The translations under genes and the position numbers were made by a program. From Anaeromyxobacteraceae bacterium (GTDB lineage Bacteria; Myxococcota; Myxococcia; Myxococcales; Anaeromyxobacteraceae), in the NCBI GenBank assembly GCA_027349605.1, contig DAIEMM010000029.1, positions 1 through 6,041 of the forward strand: a DNA stretch of 6,041 nt. Reading direction: 5' to 3'. This document shows, one piece after another, positions 1-5,688 of this stretch. The notes under the pieces were generated by a model that saw only the letters and a list, made by a program, of their open reading frames with translations, was not told the origin of the DNA and did not search any database. The stretch's first letter is position 1; each line of letters opens with the position of its first letter.

Positions 1-1849
1 AGGACGGGGAGAGGGAAGCGTTCCCGTAGCCCTCCGGGTAGACCACCGGGCTCGTGAACGGGATCTCCACCCCGAAGCCGAACTGCACCACGGTGGCGAA
101 GACGAGCTGGGTGGCGAAGGTGCGGAACGGGGTCCACTCCAGGATGGGGAAGCTCAGCGCGATCGACTTGAGCTGGGTGGCGCCGAAGGCGGATTCCGGG
201 TCGGGCGGCGGGCCGACGGGCGCGAGGACCACCACGTCGGAGAGGTACCCGTAGAGGACCGCGTCGATCTCGCGGCCCGCGACGAACTGGAGGGTCCCGA
301 CCCCGATGCCGAAGCTCCGCTCGTACGGGACGAGGCCGCCGCTGGCCGCGGCCACCCCCACCGAGCTGAGCGCGCCCGGGGAGGCGACCGCCAGGATCGG
401 GCCGAGCAGGAGCATGTCGAAGGGGACGAGGTAGAAGGGCATCCGGATGCCGAGGCGCAGCCCGGTGCGGGCCGGGACGCGGGGGAAGAAGGCGCTGCTG
501 CCGAGGACCGAGCAGGCGGGTCCGGCGTCGCAGGACTCGGTCTGGGCGGACTGCATGGTGATGCCGGCGTCGAGGAAGGCGAGCCCCGTTCCGACCGACC
601 CGGTCAGGCTCTCGGCGCCGAACCCGAGGCGGACACCCGCGGAGAGCGACCCGAAGAACTGGGCGGTGTCGGTGCCGAAGCCTCCCCAGCCGACGTTCCC
701 GGTGGCGGAGGCGAAGGCGCCGATGAAGGGCCCGAGCTCCTCGCGGAAGCGCGGCAGGTGGACGTCGCCCTGGCCGCGGCCGGGAACCGGCATGGCCTGG
801 ACCATGGGCGTGAAGTGGCGCGCCAGGCCGTCGGCCCCGGCGACGGAGGGCTGGACCTCCTCGGTGCAGGAGTCGAAGGCGAAGATCTGGGCGGCGGGCC
901 GGCCGAAGCCGATGGCCATGACGCCGAGCTCGTCGCCGGGCCGGAGCGCGGAGACGAGCTGCTCGAGGCTTCGCTTCACGGCGTCGGACGCACGCCGGAG
1001 GTCCGCGTCCCGAATGAAGGAGTCGCCGAAGAGGATGATCGGCTCCCCGCCCCAGGTGACGCCGTCGTACCCGAACTCGTTGTAGTAGTCGTGCGTCCCC
1101 TTGCGCCAGGCGTCGCTTCCCCAGGTCCCCACCACGTGGCCGGAGGCGTAGATGTCCTCGAGCCAGTGCAGGGCGTACCCTTCGGTCACGACGATGCGCA
1201 GGGCCGCGGCCGGACGGTCGGCGGGGGGAGGAGGACGGGCGGCGTAGCGCTGGGCCAGCTCGAGCGCCGCCATGTGGTACTGCAGGTACATCCCCATGGC
1301 GTTGAGCGGCGCCCCCTCCTTCACCGCGTCGCGGGTGTAGGCCGCCCCGTCGTTGTTCACCCGGGGGAGGAGGAAGTGGGCGTTGTTGGCGCCGGCCCGG
1401 CTCACGTAGGCGGGGTCCGCCGCCTGGAGCGCGAGGTTCGACGTGGCGATGGCGTTCAGCGACTGGTCCCGGTCGCGGGCCTTGGCGAGGGCGGCCTGCG
1501 TCTCGGCGGCGACCCGCGCGACGTCGAGGATCCAGTCGCCCGGGAGCGTCTGCTCGGCGACCTCCTTCGGGCTGCACGAGTGGTCGCCGGACATGGCCGG
1601 GATCGCCGCGAAGTCGAGGCAGGCGGGCCTCGTCCCCTGGTCCCCCTCGCTGGGAGCCGGGCAGAGCCTCCGCGGCAGGGCCTTCCGGGCCTCGCTCCAG
1701 AGCGCGTCGAACGCAGCGCGCTCGCCCGGCGGCAGCTTCTGGACACCGGCCACCGCGATGTTGCGGTGCTCCGGGTAGATCCAGGCGGACGCCGTCCCGG
1801 GAACGGCAGCCAGGGCCACTGCGAGCCAGGTCGATGGCGGGATGCGCAT
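1..1849 (-). CDS. Secreted zinc-dependent phospholipase C / S1-P1 nuclease-fold protein with barrel-like C-terminal extension (3' end cut by window edge)
   Basis: I translated this frame by hand: 616 codons without a stop run from ATG at 1849-1847 to the left edge. Residues 1-22 form a signal peptide ending in A-S-A, so the mature protein should begin at Trp23, the hallmark of the Zn-PLC / S1-P1 fold, where the N-terminal Trp binds zinc. Further likely ligands are His28 (W-x4-H, the spacing of P1-type nucleases), Asp89, His158 (NAHF), then His228-x3-Asp232-x5-His238 (HWLEDIYASGH, the strongest motif) and His253 (THDYYNE). These should form a trinuclear zinc site hydrolysing phosphodiesters, of phospholipid or nucleic acid; the sequence does not decide which. 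Residues about 400-600 are unlike the enzyme: Gly- and aromatic-rich alternating strands suggest an outer-membrane beta-barrel or beta-sandwich. Six cysteines (63, 77, 92, 328, 440, 446) allow disulfides after export. An in-frame TAG lies 9 nt before the ATG, fixing the start; GGAGG directly abuts it. The family call is firm, the substrate and the tail's role are inferred. Confidence 0.85.
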   Translation of the reverse strand, partial: MRIPPSTWLAVALAAVPGTASAWIYPEHRNIAVAGVQKLPPGERAAFDALWSEARKALPRRLCPAPSEGDQGTRPACLDFAAIPAMSGDHSCSPKEVAEQTLPGDWILDVARVAAETQAALAKARDRDQSLNAIATSNLALQAADPAYVSRAGANNAHFLLPRVNNDGAAYTRDAVKEGAPLNAMGMYLQYHMAALELAQRYAARPPPPADRPAAALRIVVTEGYALHWLEDIYASGHVVGTWGSDAWRKGTHDYYNEFGYDGVTWGGEPIILFGDSFIRDADLRRASDAVKRSLEQLVSALRPGDELGVMAIGFGRPAAQIFAFDSCTEEVQPSVAGADGLARHFTPMVQAMPVPGRGQGDVHLPRFREELGPFIGAFASATGNVGWGGFGTDTAQFFGSLSAGVRLGFGAESLTGSVGTGLAFLDAGITMQSAQTESCDAGPACSVLGSSAFFPRVPARTGLRLGIRMPFYLVPFDMLLLGPILAVASPGALSSVGVAAASGGLVPYERSFGIGVGTLQFVAGREIDAVLYGYLSDVVVLAPVGPPPDPESAFGATQLKSIALSFPILEWTPFRTFATQLVFATVVQFGFGVEIPFTSPVVYPEGYGNASLSPS

Positions 1850-1896
1850 CCTCCGCGACTAGCAGGACCACGCTGCGCCGGCAAGGGGCGTGGGCT
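1850..1896. promoter_or_regulatory. 47-bp divergent intergenic region
   Basis: This short gap separates the divergent PLC-fold gene and the FemAB-like gene, so promoters for both must lie here or extend into the opposite coding sequences. On the minus strand TGC-TAGTCG at 1864-1856 resembles an extended -10 element placed 6 nt before the ATG, but the usually invariant last T is G, so the match is weak. On the plus strand AAGGGG at 1883-1888, 8 nt before the ATG at 1897, is a plausible Shine-Dalgarno. I see no good -35 or -10 for the plus-strand gene. Confidence 0.35.
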
Positions 1897-3093
1897 ATGA
1901 CCGGACCCTTGTCCGCGCTCGAGATCCACGTCCGCTCGAACCTCTCCGACGTCCCCGCCGTGGACTGGGACCGGCTCTGGGCCCACGAGCCCGACCTCGC
2001 CACGCCGTTCCTCTCGCACGCCTGGCTCGACGCGCTCGAGCAGTCGGGCTCCGCCGCCCCCGAACTGGGCTGGGCCGGGCGCCATCTCCTGCTCCGGCGT
2101 GGGGCCAGGATCGTCGCCGCGCTCCCGGCCTGGTCGCGGAGCGACTCGCACGGCGACTTCGGCCGTGACTGGCAGTGGGCCGCGGCGGCGGAGCGGGCCG
2201 GGATCGCCTACTACCCGAAGCTCGTCGTCGGCGTGCCGTTCACGCCGGCCACCGGGAGGCGCCTGCTCGTCGCCGAGGGGGAGGACCGGGGCGAGATGGC
2301 GCGGGCCGCCGTAGCCGCCCTCCGGGAACTCTGCGCCGAGGAGGGGATCCGGTCGATCCACGTCCTCCACCTTCCCGAGGGAGACGCCCGGGAGCTGGAG
2401 GCGGCCGGCCTCGCCCTGCGGGTCGACTTCCAGTTCCACTGGCTGAACCACGGGTACGCCTCCTTCGACGACTTCCTGGCCCGGTTCACCTCCAAGCGGC
2501 GCAACGCCATCCGCCGCGAGCGCGCCGCCCCGGCGGCCCAGGGCATCGCCATCCGCACGGTCCGCGGCGACGAGCTGGGAGACCGGCCGGCCGCCTGGGC
2601 CCGGGACGTCGCCCGGCTCCACGGCCATTCGGTCTCCCGCATGGAGTGGGGGATGAGGTTCCTCGACCAGGGGTTCCACGAGCGGGTGATGCGCTCCATG
2701 CCCGGGTCGATCGAGGTGGTCGAGGCGCGGCGGGGCGGCCGCCTCGTCGCCATGGCGTTCAACGTGGCCTCGCCCGCGAAGCTCTTCGGCCGGTACTGGG
2801 GGGCCGTCGAGGAGCACCCGTTCCTCCACTTCAACGTCGCGCTCTACCACTCCGTGGAGGCGTGCATCCGGCTCGGGCGCCGCGTCTTCGAGGGAGGCGC
2901 CGGCGGCGACCACAAGCTCGCCCGGGGCTTCGAGCCGTCCGAGGTCTGGAGCGCCCACCACTTCCTCGACCCCCGGCTCGACGCGCCCGTCCGGCGTCAC
3001 CTCGCCGAGGCGCGCGAGGCGGCCCGGGTGGGCCTCGAGCGGTGGCGCGCCGGATCGGCGGTGCTCAAGGAGCCTCCCGCCGGCCCCAGGTGA
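1897..3093 (+). CDS. FemAB/GNAT-like protein of the COG3146 (DUF482, 'peptidogalycan biosynthesis') family
   Basis: The 398-residue product matches the usual length and landmarks of the COG3146 / PF04339 family, a member of the GNAT-FemAB superfamily of acyl or aminoacyl transferases. Visible landmarks are the N-terminal PFLSHAWLDALE block (residues 37-48), the basic FTSKRRNAIRRER helix (197-209), FGRYWG (297-302), and the C-terminal HFNVALYHSVEACIRLG block (311-327) followed by FEGGAGGDHKLARGFEP (331-347), the most diagnostic stretch. The reaction and substrate of this family are not established; by analogy with FemAB it may transfer an amino acid or acyl group in the cytoplasm, possibly to a cell-wall precursor. 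No signal peptide or membrane segment is seen. ATG at 1897 is preferred over an in-frame ATG at 1834, because the latter would lie inside the divergent neighbour, the alignable sequence begins after 1897, and AAGGGG lies 8 nt upstream. The 3' end overlaps the convergent methyltransferase by 29 bp. It appears monocistronic. Confidence 0.85.
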   Translation: MTGPLSALEIHVRSNLSDVPAVDWDRLWAHEPDLATPFLSHAWLDALEQSGSAAPELGWAGRHLLLRRGARIVAALPAWSRSDSHGDFGRDWQWAAAAERAGIAYYPKLVVGVPFTPATGRRLLVAEGEDRGEMARAAVAALRELCAEEGIRSIHVLHLPEGDARELEAAGLALRVDFQFHWLNHGYASFDDFLARFTSKRRNAIRRERAAPAAQGIAIRTVRGDELGDRPAAWARDVARLHGHSVSRMEWGMRFLDQGFHERVMRSMPGSIEVVEARRGGRLVAMAFNVASPAKLFGRYWGAVEEHPFLHFNVALYHSVEACIRLGRRVFEGGAGGDHKLARGFEPSEVWSAHHFLDPRLDAPVRRHLAEAREAARVGLERWRAGSAVLKEPPAGPR

Positions 3094-3826
3094 GGCGAAG
3101 CTCCCGCGTCCAGGTCGCGCCGCCGGCGGCCCCGGCCAGACGCCGCGCCTCGGCGAGCAGCCCGGCCAGCCGTTCCGGGCCGAGCGCCGGCCCGACGAGC
3201 GACAGGGACCGGAGCACGGCGTCGAGGCGCTCCGGGGCGAGCACCTGCTCGTCGAGGTAGGTCTCCGCCGCCCGGCGCCGCACCCCGGTGGCGGCGAGGA
3301 ACTGGTCGAGGCGTCCCCTGGGGCGCGGGTGCGCCCTCGGATTCTCCCGGGCCAGGAGCTCCGAGAGTCCGTCGGCGAACGCAGAGCCCCGGATGCGCAC
3401 CTCGACCACCGCCACGGCGCCCCCCGGGGCGAGCAGGCGTGCCGCCTCGTGCCCCGCCGCCTCCGGCTCGACCCAGTGGAGGGCGTCGGCGACGAGCACG
3501 AGGGTCGCCGCACCGGCGGGAAGCCCCGTCTGCTCCGCGGCGGCGTGGACCGGGTCCACCGGCAGCCCCCGGACGCCCTCCCGGAGCACGGCCAGCATGG
3601 CCGAGGCGGGCTCGACGGCGCGGACCGCGATGCCCCGCCCGGCGAGCGGGAGGGCGAGGAGGCCCGTTCCCGCGCCCAGGTCCACGACCGCGCCGGCTTC
3701 CCCGGCCAGCGCGGCCAACCGGTCCACGAGGGCGGCGGGGTAGGCCGGCCGTGCGCGGTAATCGCCCGCCAGGCGGTTGAAGACCCAACGATCGCCGTCC
3801 GCCACTCCGACGCCTCGACGTCCCAT
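3065..3826 (-). CDS. Class I SAM-dependent methyltransferase (Methyltransf_11/25 type)
   Basis: The 253-residue cytoplasmic protein has a Rossmann-like methyltransferase core. Motif I is VVDLGAGTG (residues 47-55), which binds S-adenosylmethionine; an acidic residue at the end of strand 2, Glu72 in AVEPASAML, should contact the ribose; and LVLVADALHWV (109-119) is the strand-4 region typical of small-molecule methyltransferases. The N-terminal VFNRLAGDYRARPAYP (15-30) is common in the group where a DxYRxxRPxYP-like segment precedes motif I. The methyl acceptor cannot be read from sequence. The ATG at 3826 is preferred: a GTG lies one codon upstream (3829), and another GTG at 3805 has GAGG 7 nt before it and would also keep the conserved core. 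Upstream of 3826, TGA-TAAGGT suggests a -10 element so close that the mRNA may be leaderless. The gene is convergent with the FemAB-like gene and divergent from the ABC exporter, so a shared pathway is not implied. Confidence 0.85.
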   Translation of the reverse strand: MGRRGVGVADGDRWVFNRLAGDYRARPAYPAALVDRLAALAGEAGAVVDLGAGTGLLALPLAGRGIAVRAVEPASAMLAVLREGVRGLPVDPVHAAAEQTGLPAGAATLVLVADALHWVEPEAAGHEAARLLAPGGAVAVVEVRIRGSAFADGLSELLARENPRAHPRPRGRLDQFLAATGVRRRAAETYLDEQVLAPERLDAVLRSLSLVGPALGPERLAGLLAEARRLAGAAGGATWTRELRLTWGRREAP

Positions 3827-3898
3827 CACCCGACCTTATCACCCCGGTGCGTCGCGACCGACCGGCGCGGAGCGATCGGCGCTGCTACACTGCGACCC
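3827..3898. promoter_or_regulatory. Divergent promoter region with two back-to-back extended -10 motifs
   Basis: This 72-bp gap lies between the start codons of the methyltransferase (minus) and the exporter ATPase (plus). On the plus strand TG-C-TACACT (3883-3891) is an extended -10 whose last T is 7 nt before the GTG at 3899. On the minus strand TG-A-TAAGGT (3841-3833) is an extended -10 whose last T is 6 nt before the ATG at 3826. Neither has a convincing -35, which extended -10 promoters can tolerate. If used, each would start transcription at or next to the start codon, giving leaderless mRNAs. Motifs and spacings are read directly; promoter activity is inferred. Confidence 0.5.
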
Positions 3899-4828
3899 GT
3901 GACCGGACCGGTCGTCCGCCTCCGCGGGCTCTCCAAGCTCTACGGCGACTTCACCGCGCTCGACCGCGTCGACCTCGACGTGGCCGACGGCGAGATCCTC
4001 GCGCTGCTGGGCCCCAACGGCGCCGGCAAGACCACGCTCATCAGCATCGTGGCAGGGCTCACCCGGGCCAGCGCCGGGGAGGCGACGGTCCTCGGGCGCG
4101 ACGTGGTGCGGGACTACCGTTTCACCCGGCGTGCGGTAGGGCTCGTGCCCCAGGAGGTCAACTTCGACCCGTTCTTCACGGTCGAGGAGGCCCTCCACTT
4201 CCAGGCCGGGTACTTCGGCGTCCGGCTCTCCCCCGCCCGGCTGGAGGAGATCCTGGAGGCTCTCGACCTGGCCGGGAAGCGGCACGCCAACACCCGGTCG
4301 CTCTCCGGAGGGATGAAGCGGCGCCTGCTCATCGGGAAGGCGCTGGTCCACGAGCCCCGGGTCCTCTTCCTCGACGAGCCCACCGCCGGCGTGGACGTGC
4401 GGCTGCGGCAGCAACTCTGGGCCTACGTGCGCCGCCTGCGGGCGCGGGGCACCACCATCGTGCTCACCACCCACTACCTCGAGGAGGCCGAGGAGCTGGC
4501 CGACCGGGTGGCGGTGATCGACCGCGGGCGGATCCTGCTCGTCGAGGGAAAGGACCGGCTCATGGAGCGCCAGGGCGGCAAGACCCTGCGCATCTCCCTG
4601 GGCGCCCCGATCGCCGTGCTCCCCGACGGCCTGGCCAGGCTGGGGGCGCGTCTCGAGGAGGACGGCTCGGCCATCGACGTGGACGCCCCGCCCGGCGGCT
4701 CCTTCGGGCCCGCGCTGGCGGCCGTCGCCACGGCGGGCCTGCCGGTGGGCGACGTCGAGACGCGCCGTGCGCGGCTGGAGGACGTGTTCGTCTCGATCCT
4801 GGGGAGCGAAGGCGGAGCGGCCCCGTGA
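3899..4828 (+). CDS. yadG: ABC-2 exporter ATP-binding subunit, YadG-like
   Basis: This 309-residue ATPase should bind and hydrolyse ATP on the cytoplasmic face to drive the membrane partner encoded next. All nucleotide-binding motifs are intact: Walker A GPNGAGKTT (38-46), Q-loop Gln85 in LVPQEVNFDPFFTV, signature LSGGM (135-139), Walker B ending in Asp159-Glu160, D-loop AGVD (163-166) and switch His192 in LTTHYLEEAEEL. The PQE-x-NF-x-PF-x-TV and GGMKRRLLIGKAL segments, and a length near 308, closely match E. coli YadG as I remember it. The C-terminal 90 residues form the usual accessory domain ending in LEDVFVSILG. The substrate of YadGH-type exporters is not established. GTG at 3899 is the only sensible start: no ATG or GTG lies in frame in the gap upstream, and it gives the normal roughly 10-residue lead before the first strand. 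No Shine-Dalgarno is seen, but an extended -10 ends 7 nt upstream. The stop overlaps the permease start by 4 bp (GTGA). Confidence 0.93.
   Translation: MTGPVVRLRGLSKLYGDFTALDRVDLDVADGEILALLGPNGAGKTTLISIVAGLTRASAGEATVLGRDVVRDYRFTRRAVGLVPQEVNFDPFFTVEEALHFQAGYFGVRLSPARLEEILEALDLAGKRHANTRSLSGGMKRRLLIGKALVHEPRVLFLDEPTAGVDVRLRQQLWAYVRRLRARGTTIVLTTHYLEEAEELADRVAVIDRGRILLVEGKDRLMERQGGKTLRISLGAPIAVLPDGLARLGARLEEDGSAIDVDAPPGGSFGPALAAVATAGLPVGDVETRRARLEDVFVSILGSEGGAAP
4814..4828 (+). promoter_or_regulatory. Shine-Dalgarno and GTGA overlap coupling the ATPase to the permease
   Basis: GGAG at 4814-4817, inside the last codons of the ATPase gene, lies 7 nt before the permease GTG at 4825. The GTGA quartet at 4825-4828 holds both the permease start and the ATPase stop (TGA 4826-4828), a standard arrangement for translational coupling of subunits made in fixed ratio. 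Confidence 0.75.
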
Positions 4829-5586
4829 ACGGCCTGGGCGTCCGCACCCTCTTCTCCAAGGAGATGCGCCGGTTCCTCCGGGTGCCCGGACAGACGCTCC
4901 TCTCCCCGCTCATCACCACCTCCCTCTACTTCCTGGTCTTCGGCTGGTCGCTGGGGAGCCGCATCCAGGAGGTGGACGGCGTCCCGTACGCCCGCTTCAT
5001 CCTCCCCGGCCTGGTGATGCTGGGCGTGGTCACGAACTCCTACCTGAACAGCGCCTCCTCCCTCTTCGTCATGAAGCTCCAGGGGACGGTGGTCGACGTG
5101 CTGGTGTCGCCCCTCTCCTACGCCGAGATCCTGGGCGCCTTCGTGGCCGCCGCCGTCGCCCGGGGAATGCTGGTGGGGGGCATCATGTGGCTCGTGGGCG
5201 CGCTCTTCACCGGCTTCGGGGTCGCCCACCCGCTGCTCGCGCTCCTCCTGCTCGTGGGGGTGGCAGCCGGCTTCGCCGCGCTCGGGTTCCTCACCGCCAC
5301 CTGGGCCGGGAGCTTCGAGCAGGTGAACTTCCTGCCCACCTTCGTGGTGACGCCGCTGACCTTCCTGGGAGGGGTCTTCTACTCCGCGTCCATGGCCCCT
5401 CCGGCGCTGCGGTGGCTGACGCGGGCGAACCCGATCTACTACCTCGTGGAGGCGCTGCGCTGGTCGGTGCTGGGGCGGGCGGACCCGCCTCCCACGGCGG
5501 GATTCGCCGTCGCGGCGGCCCTGGCGGTGGGAGCCCTCCTGGTGGCCTATGCCGTGCTCCGGAGCGGCTGGAAGCTGCGGGGATAG
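4825..5586 (+). CDS. yadH: ABC-2 type permease subunit, YadH-like
   Basis: The 253-residue inner-membrane protein is the membrane half of the exporter (ABC2_membrane family, PF01061). About six hydrophobic segments are visible, near residues 24-42, 56-80, 104-129, 136-160, 168-187 and 227-247, preceded by a short amphipathic basic N-terminus (KEMRRFLRVPGQT) typical of the coupling helix. Strong YadH landmarks are SLYFLVFGWSLGSRI (33-47), FILPGLVMLGVVTNSY (58-73), the cytoplasmic loop DVLVSPLSYAEIL (91-103), the VARG motif (111-114), and LPTFVVTPLTFLGGVFYS (170-187) followed by LTRANPIYYLVEALRWSVLG (198-217). Length matches the 256 residues of E. coli YadH. It probably dimerises and pairs with two copies of the upstream ATPase; the exported substrate is unknown. 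The GTG start overlaps the ATPase stop, and GGAG 7 nt upstream supports it. No hairpin with a T-run follows the TAG stop. Confidence 0.93.
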   Translation: MNGLGVRTLFSKEMRRFLRVPGQTLLSPLITTSLYFLVFGWSLGSRIQEVDGVPYARFILPGLVMLGVVTNSYLNSASSLFVMKLQGTVVDVLVSPLSYAEILGAFVAAAVARGMLVGGIMWLVGALFTGFGVAHPLLALLLLVGVAAGFAALGFLTATWAGSFEQVNFLPTFVVTPLTFLGGVFYSASMAPPALRWLTRANPIYYLVEALRWSVLGRADPPPTAGFAVAAALAVGALLVAYAVLRSGWKLRG

Positions 5587-5688
5587 CCCCCTCCCCGCCG
5601 GCGGCGACACTTCGGGATTTACTTCGGGGCGTCGTTGGTTATGCTACCGCCCCCCAACCAAGGCCCTATTTTCCTGGAGGTTTCCGAA
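5587..5688 (+). promoter_or_regulatory. Promoter and leader of the lipoprotein gene
   Basis: This 102-bp gap is visibly richer in A+T than its surroundings. TTTACT (5618-5623) and TATGCT (5640-5645), 16 bp apart, each match 4 of 6 consensus positions of a sigma-70-type promoter, predicting a start near 5652 and a leader of about 37 nt. Two copies of ACTTCGGG (5609-5616 and 5621-5628, 12 bp apart) overlap the -35, and the inverted repeat TTGGTT (5635-5640) / AACCAA (5656-5661) flanks the -10 and likely start; either could be an operator. The Shine-Dalgarno GGAGG (5676-5680) lies 8 nt before the ATG. Confidence 0.5.

Noticed and set aside
447..1085. A 212-codon plus-strand open frame
   Set aside because: It is antisense to the PLC-fold gene, has no ribosome-binding support and an Arg/Ser/Pro-rich composition.
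758..1900. A 380-codon open frame on the plus strand
   Set aside because: It is antisense to the PLC-fold gene, whose zinc-site motifs and signal peptide are unmistakable; the plus-strand product has low-complexity Gly/Arg/Val composition without a recognisable family.
1456..3513. A 685-codon open frame on the minus strand
   Set aside because: It runs antisense through the FemAB-like gene and across the ends of both neighbours in a shifted frame, is dominated by Arg/Gly/Pro/Ser, and shows no domain motif; it is a shadow caused by high GC.
3329..3898. Upstream extension of the exporter ATPase frame
   Set aside because: The frame stays open to 3329 but lies antisense to the methyltransferase, and YadG-like proteins begin near the GTG at 3899. 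A fused N-terminal domain is not supported.
3847..4824. Long upstream extension of the permease frame
   Set aside because: This is the ATPase gene read in another frame, rich in Arg/Gly/Pro; the permease itself begins at GTG 4825 with a proper Shine-Dalgarno.
5595..5604. Palindrome CCGCCGGCGG after the permease stop as a terminator
   Set aside because: The 10-bp palindrome has no loop and no following T-run, so it does not look like an intrinsic terminator; short GC palindromes are common in this composition.
4474..5610. A 378-codon open frame on the minus strand
   Set aside because: It is antisense to the ATPase and permease genes and rich in His/Gln/Glu/Gly in the way antisense frames of membrane proteins are; no motif is seen.
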